Notes: generated by a model not told the origin, from the sequence alone. A stretch of 64,000 nucleotides of DNA from Streptomyces phaeolivaceus (GCF_009184865.1 NZ_CP045096.1:4340001-4404000), one strand, 5' to 3'; positions 53,344 through 61,636 are shown, counted from the first letter of the stretch. Numbers and translations: made by a program.

Positions 53344-56300
53344 ATGGGCGGTGAACCGGGAGTGCCGGAGGTCGGTGGGCCGCGAGTGCCGGAGCAAAGG
53401 GTTGCCGTGGACGCTGAGATTCCGGAACCGGACCCCCAGGACTCGACGGAGCTGCGCTTCAGCGTGCTCGGCCCCGTACGGGCCTGGCGCGGGGCCGAGC
53501 CCCTGGCCACCGGTTCGCCCCAGCAACGCGCCCTGCTGGCCGCGCTGTTGCTACGCGAGGGCCGCACGGCCACCGCGAACGAGCTGATCGACGCGCTGTG
53601 GGGCGACGATCCGCCGTCGCAGGCGCTGGCCGCCGTACGGACGTACGCCTCGCGGCTGCGCAAGGTGCTCTCCCCGGGCGTGCTGGTCAGCGAGTCCGGC
53701 GGGTACGCGGTCCGCGCGCTGTCCGGCGGCGCGCTGGACCTGGCCGTGGCCCAGGAGTTGGCGACGGACGCGGAGAAGGCCAAGAACTCCGGGGACCTGT
53801 GCCATGCCCGCCATCTACTGAACAAGGCGTTGGGGCTGTGGGACGGGGAGGTCCTGGCGAGCCTTCCGGGGCCGTACGCGGAGACGCAGCGGGCCCGTCT
53901 CGACGAGTGGCGTCTCCAACTCGTCGAGACCAGGCTGGACATGGACCTGGAGCAGGGCTGCCACGCGGAGGCGGTCTCGGAGCTGACCGCCCTCACCGCC
54001 GCGCACCCTTTGCGGGAACGGCTGCGCGAACTGCTGATGCTGGCGCTGTACCGCAGCGGACGGCAGGCGGAGGCCCTCGCGGTGTACGCCGACACGCGCC
54101 GGCTGCTGGCCGACGAGCTGGGCGTGGACCCGCGTCCGGGGCTGCGGGAGTTGCAGCAGCGCATCCTGCGAGCGGACCCGGGCCTCGCGGAACCGTCCGC
54201 GCCGCTCGCCCCCGAACCCACCGCCGGCCCCGTACGCCCGGCCCAACTCCCGGCAACCGTGCCGGACTTCACCGGCAGGGCCGCGTTCGTGGGCGATCTG
54301 AGCCGGGCGCTGGCGGAGGCGTCCGGCGCCGAGGGTCAGGTGATGGCCGTGTCCGCGCTGGCGGGCATCGGCGGCGTCGGCAAGACGACCCTCGCGGTGC
54401 GTGTGGCCCATCGGGCGAGACCGGACTTCCCGGACGGGCAGCTGTACGTCGACCTCCAGGGCGCCGGTTCCCGGCCCGCCGAGCCGGAGACGGTCCTCGG
54501 CTCCTTCCTCCGCGCGCTCGGCACGGCCGACTCGGCGATCCCCGACTCCCTGGAGGAGCGGGCCGCGCTGTACCGGTCCGTCCTGGACGGCCGCCGGGTG
54601 CTGGTGCTGCTCGACAACGCGCGGGACGCCGCCCAGGTACGGCCCCTGCTGCCCGGTACGGCGGGCTGCGCGGCCCTCGTCACCGCCCGGGTGCGCATGG
54701 TGGACCTGGCCGGGGCGCATCTCGTCGACCTCGATGTGATGTCGCCCGACGAGGCGCTCCAGCTCTTCACGAAGATCGTCGGTGAGGAGCGGGTCGCGGC
54801 GGAGCGCAAGGCCGCGCTCGATGTCGTCGCGGCCTGTGGCTTCCTGCCGCTCGCCATCCGTATCGCGGCCTCCCGCCTGGCGGCCCGCCGAACCTGGACG
54901 GTCTCCGTCCTGGCCGCCAAGCTCGCCGACGAGCGCCGCCGCCTGGACGAACTCCAGGCCGGTGACCTGGCGGTCAAGGCCACCTTCGAACTGGGCTACG
55001 GCCAGTTGGAGCCGGCCCAGGCCCGCGCCTTCCGTCTCCTCGGGCTCGCGGACGGCCCCGACATCTCCCTGGCCGCCGCGGCGGCCGTCCTCGACCTGCC
55101 GCCCGAGGACACCGAGGACGTCCTCGAAATCCTCGTCGACACCTCCTTGCTGGAGTCCGCGGCCCCGGGCCGCTACCGCTTCCACGACCTGGTCCGCCTC
55201 TACGCGCGTGCATGCGCGGAACGCGACGAACAGCCGCGGACGGAAAGGGAGTCGGCGATGTCGCGGCTGCTGGACTTCTATCTGGCGACGGCGTCCCAGG
55301 TATACGCGATCGAGCGCCCCGGCGACCGGCTCGTGGACCATCTGGAGCCCACCGACTACCCGGGCCTGCGCTTCACCGAGGGCTCCGCCGCGCTCGACTG
55401 GCTCTACAACGAGGCGGCGTGCCTGCTGGCCCGCGTCCGCCAGTCCGCCGGCACGGACCGGCTCCGCCGCGCGGTCGATCTCCTGTGGGCCGCGAAGGAC
55501 CTGACGGAGTCGGGCGCCAACTCCCACCAGTACGAGGCGACGGCACGAGCGATGTGCGACGCGACACGGGCGGCGGGGGACGCGCGGGCCGAGGGGCGGG
55601 CGCGGATGATGCTGACCAACGTTTTACTGGTGTCCGGGCGCATCCAGCAGGCCGAGGAACAGGCACGGCTCGCCATGGGCCTCGCGGCCTCGGCGCAGGA
55701 CGACCGCGCCATCAGCTGGGTCTCCAACGACCGGGGGATCATCTCCCTGCACCAGGGCCGGTACGCGGACGGCAAGACGTTCCTGGAGCAGGCCATCGAG
55801 GGCTATCGCAAGGCGGGCAACCGCCCCGGTGTGGCACTCAGTCTGTGCAACCTCTCCCGCGCCCACCTGGGCATGGGCAGCATCACCAAGGCGGTCGAGA
55901 TCGCCGAGCAGGGCCTCGCGGCCCAGTTGGAGATCGGCCGGACGATGCGTCTGGCCAACGGCCACTTCACCCTGGGGATCGCGCTGACCCGGGCGGGGCG
56001 GCACACCGAGGCACTCAGCCAGTTCTCCGACGCGCTGGGCATCTTCGGCGACCACCGGCAGCGGCTCTGGGAGGGCGTGACCAACTTCCGTATCGCCGAA
56101 GCCCATCTGGCCGCCCGGCGCCCCGCGCAGGCGGCCCAGTACTCCGAACAGGCCCTCGCCCTGGGGGTCATCGGCGGCGACCGGATGCGCGGGAATGTGC
56201 TGACCCTCCTGGGCCGTGCCCTCTTCGTCCTGGGCCAGGCCGACCGTGCCAGGGCCTGCTGGCGCGACGCGCTGGGCCTCTACGAGCAGACCGGCGGCGC

Positions 56301-56352
56301 GATCGAGGCGAACGAGGTCCGCACGCTCCTCGCGACCCCCCGGGCGGCGTGA
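53344..56352 (+). CDS. afsR: AfsR-type SARP regulator (BTAD, NB-ARC, TPR)
   Basis: The 1002-residue protein has the AfsR plan: an OmpR-type DNA-binding domain (about 36-125), a BTAD (about 130-285), an NB-ARC ATPase with Walker A GIGGVGKTT (about 341-349) and TPR-like repeats (about 700-1000). In Streptomyces AfsR, phosphorylated by AfsK, activates afsS and thereby antibiotic production. The length and the AfsS-like gene 207 bp downstream support this identity over other SARPs. A TTA leucine codon lies at 55624-55626 (residue 761), which would make translation depend on the bldA tRNA. Start ATG has AGGGGG six bases upstream. Confidence 0.88.
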   Translation: MGGEPGVPEVGGPRVPEQRVAVDAEIPEPDPQDSTELRFSVLGPVRAWRGAEPLATGSPQQRALLAALLLREGRTATANELIDALWGDDPPSQALAAVRTYASRLRKVLSPGVLVSESGGYAVRALSGGALDLAVAQELATDAEKAKNSGDLCHARHLLNKALGLWDGEVLASLPGPYAETQRARLDEWRLQLVETRLDMDLEQGCHAEAVSELTALTAAHPLRERLRELLMLALYRSGRQAEALAVYADTRRLLADELGVDPRPGLRELQQRILRADPGLAEPSAPLAPEPTAGPVRPAQLPATVPDFTGRAAFVGDLSRALAEASGAEGQVMAVSALAGIGGVGKTTLAVRVAHRARPDFPDGQLYVDLQGAGSRPAEPETVLGSFLRALGTADSAIPDSLEERAALYRSVLDGRRVLVLLDNARDAAQVRPLLPGTAGCAALVTARVRMVDLAGAHLVDLDVMSPDEALQLFTKIVGEERVAAERKAALDVVAACGFLPLAIRIAASRLAARRTWTVSVLAAKLADERRRLDELQAGDLAVKATFELGYGQLEPAQARAFRLLGLADGPDISLAAAAAVLDLPPEDTEDVLEILVDTSLLESAAPGRYRFHDLVRLYARACAERDEQPRTERESAMSRLLDFYLATASQVYAIERPGDRLVDHLEPTDYPGLRFTEGSAALDWLYNEAACLLARVRQSAGTDRLRRAVDLLWAAKDLTESGANSHQYEATARAMCDATRAAGDARAEGRARMMLTNVLLVSGRIQQAEEQARLAMGLAASAQDDRAISWVSNDRGIISLHQGRYADGKTFLEQAIEGYRKAGNRPGVALSLCNLSRAHLGMGSITKAVEIAEQGLAAQLEIGRTMRLANGHFTLGIALTRAGRHTEALSQFSDALGIFGDHRQRLWEGVTNFRIAEAHLAARRPAQAAQYSEQALALGVIGGDRMRGNVLTLLGRALFVLGQADRARACWRDALGLYEQTGGAIEANEVRTLLATPRAA

Positions 56353-56373
56353 GCGGTACGGGGCCGTCAAGGG

Positions 56374-56391
56374 CGTTCAGCATTCGTTTAT
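56374..56391 (+). promoter_or_regulatory. Candidate AfsR-binding direct repeat in the afsS promoter
   Basis: CGTTCAG (56374) and CGTTTAT (56385) are spaced exactly 11 bp, the period used by SARP-type DNA-binding domains, and lie 170-185 bp upstream of the AfsS-like start. They would sit at the -35 region of an afsS promoter. Confidence 0.6.
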
Positions 56392-56482
56392 CGCCGTCCT
56401 GCACTCTCGTACCTGTCACACCGTCGCGTCGGGGGGCAGGCGGTCTGACCAGGAGTTCCACCGATCAGGGTGCGACTCCGAA

Positions 56483-56522
56483 CGGCCCGTCCGGCAGCCC
56501 TCGGGGGAGTTACCGGACGGGC
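56483..56522 (+). promoter_or_regulatory. Stem-loop in the afsS leader
   Basis: GGCCCGTCCGG and CCGGACGGGCC form a perfect 11-bp stem with an 18-nt loop, 38 bp before the AfsS-like ATG. It could attenuate transcription or influence mRNA stability. Confidence 0.5.
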
Positions 56523-56559
56523 CTTGCTGACTCGTCACCACAGCAGAGGAATTCAGGAC

Positions 56560-56802
56560 ATGAGCGACAAGAAGACGGCGGCGGACGCCACCACGCAGGA
56601 CAACGCGATGCCCGCGCCGCCGGCCAAGGACAAGACGGTCACCACGCTCGACAACGCCATGCCCACCCCTCCGGCGGAGAAGTCGGGCATCACCACGCTC
56701 GACAACGCCATGCCGAGCGAGCCCACCAAGACCGAGGACGTCCGCACGCTGGACAACGCGATGCCCGCCCCGCCCGCCCTCGACCTCGACGGCGGCAAGT
56801 AG
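56560..56802 (+). CDS. afsS: AfsS-like small repeat protein
   Basis: The 80-residue protein consists of four copies of a TxDNAMP repeat (TTQDNAMPAPP, TTLDNAMPTPP, TTLDNAMPSEP, RTLDNAMPAPP), spaced 16-18 residues. AfsS of S. coelicolor is a 63-residue protein with three similar repeats based on T-x-D-N-H; here the fifth residue is Ala. AfsS stimulates antibiotic production by an unknown mechanism. The position just behind afsR, with a SARP-like site in between, supports the name. AGAGGA lies ten bases before the ATG. Confidence 0.8.
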   Translation: MSDKKTAADATTQDNAMPAPPAKDKTVTTLDNAMPTPPAEKSGITTLDNAMPSEPTKTEDVRTLDNAMPAPPALDLDGGK

Positions 56803-56914
56803 GCACACCGGACGTCCGTACCCACGGGGATCGGCCGCGGTGGCGCGGAGGGGGAGCCACCGCGGCCGAGGTGTGTCCGGGGACCGGAACGGTGTGATCG
56901 AGGAAGGGACCAGG

Positions 56915-57274
56915 ATGGTCGCAACGGAGGCCGGGCCCGGCGTCCCCGTCGCCCCGAGGCCGGAGCGGACCCCACCGGCGCTGCGCGCCGCCCTGGAGCG
57001 GGTGGCCCCGCACCGCCTCCCCGAGATGGAACGCCAGAAGGACGAGGCGATCACCCTGGCCGCCCGCACGGACAGCCTCGGCCCGATCACCCGGTTCCTG
57101 GAGACCTGGGCCGTGGCCATCGAGATCGCCCGGATCCCGGCCACCGCCACCCGTCTGCGCGCCGCCGAGCACACCGCCCGCACCGTCGACCACGACGACC
57201 CCGCCTGGCGCGAGGCCATGGACGAGATCCACACCCTCCACACGACCGCCCGCGCATCACTCGCCCACGCCTGA
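56915..57274 (+). CDS. DUF6247-family protein
   Basis: The 119-residue helical protein fits DUF6247 (TPPALRAALERVAPHRLPEM, TDSLGPITRFLETWAVAIEIAR). Some relatives are annotated near toxin-antitoxin or regulatory genes, but the function is unknown. AGGAAGG precedes the ATG. It follows the AfsS-like gene by 112 bp on the same strand. Confidence 0.7.
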   Translation: MVATEAGPGVPVAPRPERTPPALRAALERVAPHRLPEMERQKDEAITLAARTDSLGPITRFLETWAVAIEIARIPATATRLRAAEHTARTVDHDDPAWREAMDEIHTLHTTARASLAHA

Positions 57275-57292
57275 CCGGGGCCAAGGACCCTC

Positions 57293-57428
57293 GGGCCTGT
57301 CGTCACATTCCCGTCTGCCCCACGACGCCCGTCACGCTCCCCACTCTCGGCTTCGCTCGACCGGGAGGTACCCCCACGACGCCGCGAGGCCGCCCTCCGG
57401 GCGACGACGGGAAGGTGACGACAGGCCC
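57293..57428. mobile_element. MITE-like element with 22-bp inverted ends
   Basis: GGGCCTGTCGTCAC... at 57293-57315 and its complement at 57406-57428 match at 22 of 23 positions (one mismatch), enclosing about 90 bp that include CACTCTCGGCTTCGCTCGAC, a motif I recognise as common in Streptomyces intergenic repeats. No ORF is inside. It lies between two convergent genes and could also end transcription. Confidence 0.55.
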
Positions 57429-57432
57429 TGGG

Positions 57433-59088
57433 TCACCTCCCCCGCAGCTCCCCCTTCACCACCTTCCCGCTCGCGTTCCGCGGCAGCTCGCCCACGAATT
57501 CCACCGCCCTCGGCACCTTGTAGTTGGCCATCTCGCGCCGCGACCAGGCGATGAGATCGTCGGAGGTGAGCAGGGAGTCCCGCCGCCGTACGACGTACGC
57601 CTTGCCTACCTCGCCGAGACGCGCGTCGGGTACGCCGATGACGGCCACGTCCGCGACATCCGGGTGCAGGCCGAGGAGTTGCTCGATCTCGGCCGGATAC
57701 GCGTTGAACCCGCCGACGATGAACATGTCCTTGATCCGGTCGGTGATCCGGAGGTTGCCGTCCTCGTCGAGCACCCCCACATCCCCCGTGCGCAGCCAGC
57801 CGTCGGCGGTGAGCGCGCGGGCGGTCTCGGCGGGGTCCTCGAAGTAGCCGCGCAGGACGTTGAAGCCGCGGACGAGGACCTCCCCGGGGGTGCCGGGCGG
57901 CAGCGCGGACCCCAGCGGGCCGACGACCCGCACCTCCGTCCCCGGGATCGCCCGCCCGGACGTCGACGCGATCACCGACGGTTCGTCGCCGCGCCGGCAC
58001 ATCGTCACGATGCCGGACGCCTCGGACAGCCCGTACGCCGTCAGCACGGTCTCCACCCGCAGTTCCGCCCGCAGTTGTTCGACCAGCCGCAGCGGCACCA
58101 CCGCCGCGCCCGTCACCACCAGCCGCAGGGCGCTGAGGTCGTAGTCGTCGCGGGCGGGGTGGTCCAGGAGGGACTGGTGGAGGGTCGGCGGGCCGGGGAG
58201 GACGGAGACCCGCTCGGCCGCCACGTTCGCCATCGCCGTCTCCACGTTGAACACCGGCTGCGGGATCATCGTCGCGCCCCGCATCAGACAGGCGATCACG
58301 CCCGCCTTGTAGCCGAAGGTGTGGAAGAACGGGTTCACGATGAGATAGCGGTCGCCCTGCCGGAGTCCGGCGAGGTCGCACCAGACCTCGTACGCCCGCA
58401 GCGTCTGCGCGTGGGTGATCACCGCGCCCTTGGGACGGCCGGTGGTGCCGGAAGTGAAGATGATGTCGGACGGCGACTCCCCGGTCAGCGCCTCCGAGCG
58501 CGCCCGTACCTCGCCCGCCCCCACGCCGTCGCCGCTCGCGAGGAAGTCCTTCCAGGTGCGGAAGTCGGCGGGGGCGTCGTCCGAGAGCACCACCACCTGT
58601 TCCAGATAGGGGAGTTGAGGCAGCGGGCCCGGCCGCTCGCACACGCTCCCGGCGCCCGGCGCCCGCAGCCGCCCGCCGTCCGCGCCGGCGGCCCGCCGCA
58701 GCGAGGCCACGTACGACGTCCCGAGGAACGTCCCGGTGATGAACAGCAGTCTCGCCCGGCTGCGCGCCAGCACGTCCGCCGCCTCGCCGCCCTTGAAACG
58801 GGTGTTGAGGGGGACGAGCACCGCGCCCGCCGAGACCGCGCCGAGCGCGGAGACGATCCAGTCGAGGGAGTTGGGCGCCCAGAGCGCGACCCGGTCGCCG
58901 ACCCGGACCCCGTTCGCGACGCACGCCGCCGCCGCGCGTTCCACCCGCGCGCCCAACTCCGCGTACGACACCCGCGTACGCCCGTCGACGACGGCCTCGG
59001 CCCCGCCGAACCGCTCGGCCGCCGACCGGACCAGCCCCGGGACGGTCCCCCACACCAGATCTCCGCGCCCCTCCACGTCACCGCTCAC
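57433..59088 (-). CDS. FadD3-like acyl-CoA ligase
   Basis: The 551-residue protein is an ANL-superfamily CoA ligase: FTSGTTGRPKG (P-loop), YGLSEASGIVT (motif 2), GWLRTGDVG and RNASGKVVKGEL (C-terminal lysine). It adenylates a carboxylic acid and transfers it to CoA. Several features (RFGGAEAVVDG start, AYPAEIE) recall FadD3, which activates the steroid-ring fragment HIP. It diverges from the thiolase-like operon, and two operator copies (sites 7 and 8) lie between them. Confidence 0.9.
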   Translation of the reverse strand: MSGDVEGRGDLVWGTVPGLVRSAAERFGGAEAVVDGRTRVSYAELGARVERAAAACVANGVRVGDRVALWAPNSLDWIVSALGAVSAGAVLVPLNTRFKGGEAADVLARSRARLLFITGTFLGTSYVASLRRAAGADGGRLRAPGAGSVCERPGPLPQLPYLEQVVVLSDDAPADFRTWKDFLASGDGVGAGEVRARSEALTGESPSDIIFTSGTTGRPKGAVITHAQTLRAYEVWCDLAGLRQGDRYLIVNPFFHTFGYKAGVIACLMRGATMIPQPVFNVETAMANVAAERVSVLPGPPTLHQSLLDHPARDDYDLSALRLVVTGAAVVPLRLVEQLRAELRVETVLTAYGLSEASGIVTMCRRGDEPSVIASTSGRAIPGTEVRVVGPLGSALPPGTPGEVLVRGFNVLRGYFEDPAETARALTADGWLRTGDVGVLDEDGNLRITDRIKDMFIVGGFNAYPAEIEQLLGLHPDVADVAVIGVPDARLGEVGKAYVVRRRDSLLTSDDLIAWSRREMANYKVPRAVEFVGELPRNASGKVVKGELRGR

Positions 59089-59131
59089 CGCAGGCCTCCG
59101 TACCGAGCACCGATAGCTGACTACCTGACTT

Positions 59132-59148
59132 CCTGACTACCCGTCAGA
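59132..59148. promoter_or_regulatory. 17-bp palindromic operator, site 7
   Basis: CCTGACT-ACC-CGTCAGA has one asymmetric position in the core. It is 44 bp from the acyl-CoA ligase start and is flanked by additional CTGACT half-sites. Confidence 0.65.
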
Positions 59149-59158
59149 TTAGCTGTAC

Positions 59159-59175
59159 CCTGACGGACTGTCAGC
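59159..59175. promoter_or_regulatory. 17-bp palindromic operator, site 8
   Basis: CCTGACG-GAC-TGTCAGC keeps the CTGAC/GTCAG core. It is 62 bp upstream of the thiolase-like start. Centre-to-centre distance from site 7 is 27 bp. Confidence 0.65.
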
Positions 59176-59236
59176 AGACGTAATGCCCCTGCGCGGAGGT
59201 GTGTGCTCCGCGGCCCCTGTGCGGAGGTGTGCCCTC

Positions 59237-60412
59237 ATGGCTCCCATGGCTCCCATGGCTCCCATGACCGTGCTCAAGGACGCGACGGCGATCGTCGGCA
59301 TCGGCCAGACCCCCTTCGCCAGACAACTCCCGGAGACCGAACGGATGTTGGCGTGCCGGGCGATCCTCGCCGCACTCGACGACGCCGGGCTCGCCCCGGA
59401 CGAGGTGGACGCGCTCGCCTCCTACACGATGGAGGAGACGGACGAGGTCGAGGTGGCGAAGGCCCTCGGTCTCGGCGACCTCACCTTCTTCAGCAAGGTC
59501 GGCTACGGCGGCGGCGGGTCGTGCGCCACGGTCGCGCATCTCGCCGCCGCGATCGCCACCGGACAGGCCACGGTCGGCGTCGCCTGGCGGTCCCGGAAGC
59601 GCGGCTCGGGCCCCCGCCCGTGGAAGAACACGACCGTCCAACTCCCCACGCCCGCCCAGTGGACACGCCCGTACGGCCTGCTGCGCCCCGCCGACGAGAT
59701 AGCCATGCTGGCCCGCCGCCATATGCACGAGTACGGCACCACCCGCGACCACCTCTTCAACGTGGCCCTGGCCTGCCGCAACCGGGCGAACCAGAACCCG
59801 GCGGCGATGATGTACGAGCGCCCGCTGACCCGCGAGATGTACATGAACTCCCGCTGGATCAGCGAACCTCTCTGCCTCTTCGACAACTGCCTGGAAACGG
59901 ACGGGGCGTTGGCGTGCGTCCTGGTCTCCGCCGAACGCGCCCGCGACTGCCGCCGCACCCCGGTGTACGTCCACTCGGCCGCCCAGGGCCTGCCCGCCCA
60001 GCACCACGGCATGGTCAACTACTGGAACGACGACCCGCTGACCGGCCCCGCCTGGACCGCCGCCCGTCACCTCTGGAAGCACGCGGACCTCACCCCGGAC
60101 GACATCGACGTGGCCCAGATCTACGACGCGTTCACCGCCCTCATCCCGCTCTCCCTGGAGGGCTACGGCTTCTGCGCGCGCGGCGAGGGCGGCGCCTACA
60201 CCGAGGGCGGCGCCCTGGAGATCGGCGGCCGGCTCCCCCTCAACACCTCCGGCGGCGGCCTCAGCGAGGCGTACGTCCACGGCTTCAACCTGATCACCGA
60301 GGGCGTCCGGCAACTGCGCGGCACGAGCACCGCCCAGGTGCCGGACGCGGCGACCTGCCTGGTGACGGCGGGCGAAGGCGTGCCGACCTCCGCGCTGCTG
60401 CTCCGCAACTGA
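59237..60412 (+). CDS. Thiolase-like lipid-transfer/aldolase protein
   Basis: The 391-residue protein belongs to the thiolase-like non-specific lipid-transfer group (SCP-x/Ltp). It has DATAIVGIGQTPFAR, YGGGGSCATVAHLAAAIATG, VAQIYDAFTALIP and NTSGGGLSEAYVHG, but lacks the canonical GHPxGxSG histidine of true thiolases. Members such as Ltp2 cleave steroid side chains by retro-aldol reaction together with a DUF35/OB-fold partner, which is encoded next. Four in-frame ATGs come from a 9-bp repeat (59237, 59246, 59255, 59264); the first has GGAGG upstream. Confidence 0.87.
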   Translation: MAPMAPMAPMTVLKDATAIVGIGQTPFARQLPETERMLACRAILAALDDAGLAPDEVDALASYTMEETDEVEVAKALGLGDLTFFSKVGYGGGGSCATVAHLAAAIATGQATVGVAWRSRKRGSGPRPWKNTTVQLPTPAQWTRPYGLLRPADEIAMLARRHMHEYGTTRDHLFNVALACRNRANQNPAAMMYERPLTREMYMNSRWISEPLCLFDNCLETDGALACVLVSAERARDCRRTPVYVHSAAQGLPAQHHGMVNYWNDDPLTGPAWTAARHLWKHADLTPDDIDVAQIYDAFTALIPLSLEGYGFCARGEGGAYTEGGALEIGGRLPLNTSGGGLSEAYVHGFNLITEGVRQLRGTSTAQVPDAATCLVTAGEGVPTSALLLRN

Positions 60413-60443
60413 ACGAGCCGACGAGAACGGGGAGTTGACTGAC

Positions 60444-60860
60444 ATGCTGACGCCACTCGTGGACGACGACGGCGCCCCCTTCTGGAAATACGCCGCCGAG
60501 GGCGAACTCCGCGTCCAGGCCTGCGCGGACTGCGGCGAACTCCGCTTCCCGCCCCGCCCCTGCTGCCCCCACTGCCGTTCCTTCGCGACGGAGTGGCGCC
60601 GGGTGAGCGGCCGGGGCCGCGTCTGGTCGTACGTCCTCCCGCACCCGCCCCTTCTCCCCGACTACGCCGAGCAGGCCCCGTACAACGTCGTCCTCGTCGA
60701 ACTCACCGACGCGCCGCACATCCGCCTGGTCGGCAACCTGGTGACCGCCCCGGGCGCCCGGCTGGACTCGGTGCCGGTGGAGCGGATCCGGATCGGGGCG
60801 AGAGTGCGGGTGGTGTTCACGTCCACCGGCCTCCCCCAATGGGTGCTGGAGCGCCCATGA
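60444..60860 (+). CDS. Zn-ribbon/OB-fold (DUF35) protein
   Basis: The 138-residue protein has an N-terminal zinc ribbon (CADCGELRFPPRPCCPHC) and an OB-fold. Such proteins form complexes with thiolase-like Ltp enzymes and are needed for retro-aldolase or thiolase activity. ATG at 60444 has GGGGAG nine bases upstream; TTG at 60435 is less likely. Its stop overlaps the next ATG. Confidence 0.9.
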   Translation: MLTPLVDDDGAPFWKYAAEGELRVQACADCGELRFPPRPCCPHCRSFATEWRRVSGRGRVWSYVLPHPPLLPDYAEQAPYNVVLVELTDAPHIRLVGNLVTAPGARLDSVPVERIRIGARVRVVFTSTGLPQWVLERP

Positions 60861-61636
60861 CCCTGCTCACGACAACGGACAAGGCCACAGCCGTAGCCCT
60901 CGTCACACTGAACCGCCCGACCCGCCTCAACGCGATCGACCTCCCGACGGCGGAGCAACTCAGCACAATGTGGCGGGAGTTGAGGTACGACGACACCGTA
61001 CGGGCGATCGTCGTGACCGGCGCCGGGGACCGCGCGTTCTGCACCGGCCTCGACCGGGACGCGGCGACGGCCGTCCCCCAGCCGAACTCCCCGTACACGA
61101 TCGAGGACCCCCTCCTCCGCATCGGCCCGAAGTCGAACGACCTCTGGAAACCACTGATCGCAGCCGTGAACGGCATGGCCTGCGGCGGCGCCTTCTACCT
61201 CCTCGGCGAGTCGGACTTCCTCGTCGCCGACCCCGCCGCCACCTTCTTCGACCCCCACACCACCTACGGCATGGTCAGCGCCTTCGAGTCCGTCCTCATG
61301 GCCCAGCGCATGCCGTACGGGGAGGCCACGCGGATGGCCCTGATGGGCACCGCCGAGCGGATGTCGGCGCGCCGGGCGTACGAGGTGGGCCTCGTGTCGG
61401 AGGTGACGGAACCCGGCGAGTCCGTCACCGCCGCGCTCCGCTGCGCCGAGGTGATCGCCGGGTACCCCCCGGAGGCCGTCCAGGGCACGGTCCGCGCCTG
61501 CTGGTCGGCCCGCGAGGCGGCCAGAGCACACGCCCTCGCGTACGCCCCGCATCTGGTCTCGTTGGGCAACCGGACAGGGCAGGAGCAGAGCCAGTTGTTC
61601 ACGGCGCGGCGGCGGGGCGGATTCCTGACGCGATGA
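60857..61636 (+). CDS. Enoyl-CoA hydratase/isomerase-family protein
   Basis: The 259-residue crotonase-fold protein has VTLNRPTRLNAIDLP, the oxyanion strand AFCTGLDRDA, AAVNGMACGGAFYLLGESD and FFDPHTTYGM. It would hydrate an enoyl-CoA or cleave a ring in the pathway that begins with the divergent ligase. It overlaps the DUF35 stop by 4 bp (ATGA) and ends the operon. Confidence 0.9.
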   Translation: MTLLTTTDKATAVALVTLNRPTRLNAIDLPTAEQLSTMWRELRYDDTVRAIVVTGAGDRAFCTGLDRDAATAVPQPNSPYTIEDPLLRIGPKSNDLWKPLIAAVNGMACGGAFYLLGESDFLVADPAATFFDPHTTYGMVSAFESVLMAQRMPYGEATRMALMGTAERMSARRAYEVGLVSEVTEPGESVTAALRCAEVIAGYPPEAVQGTVRACWSAREAARAHALAYAPHLVSLGNRTGQEQSQLFTARRRGGFLTR

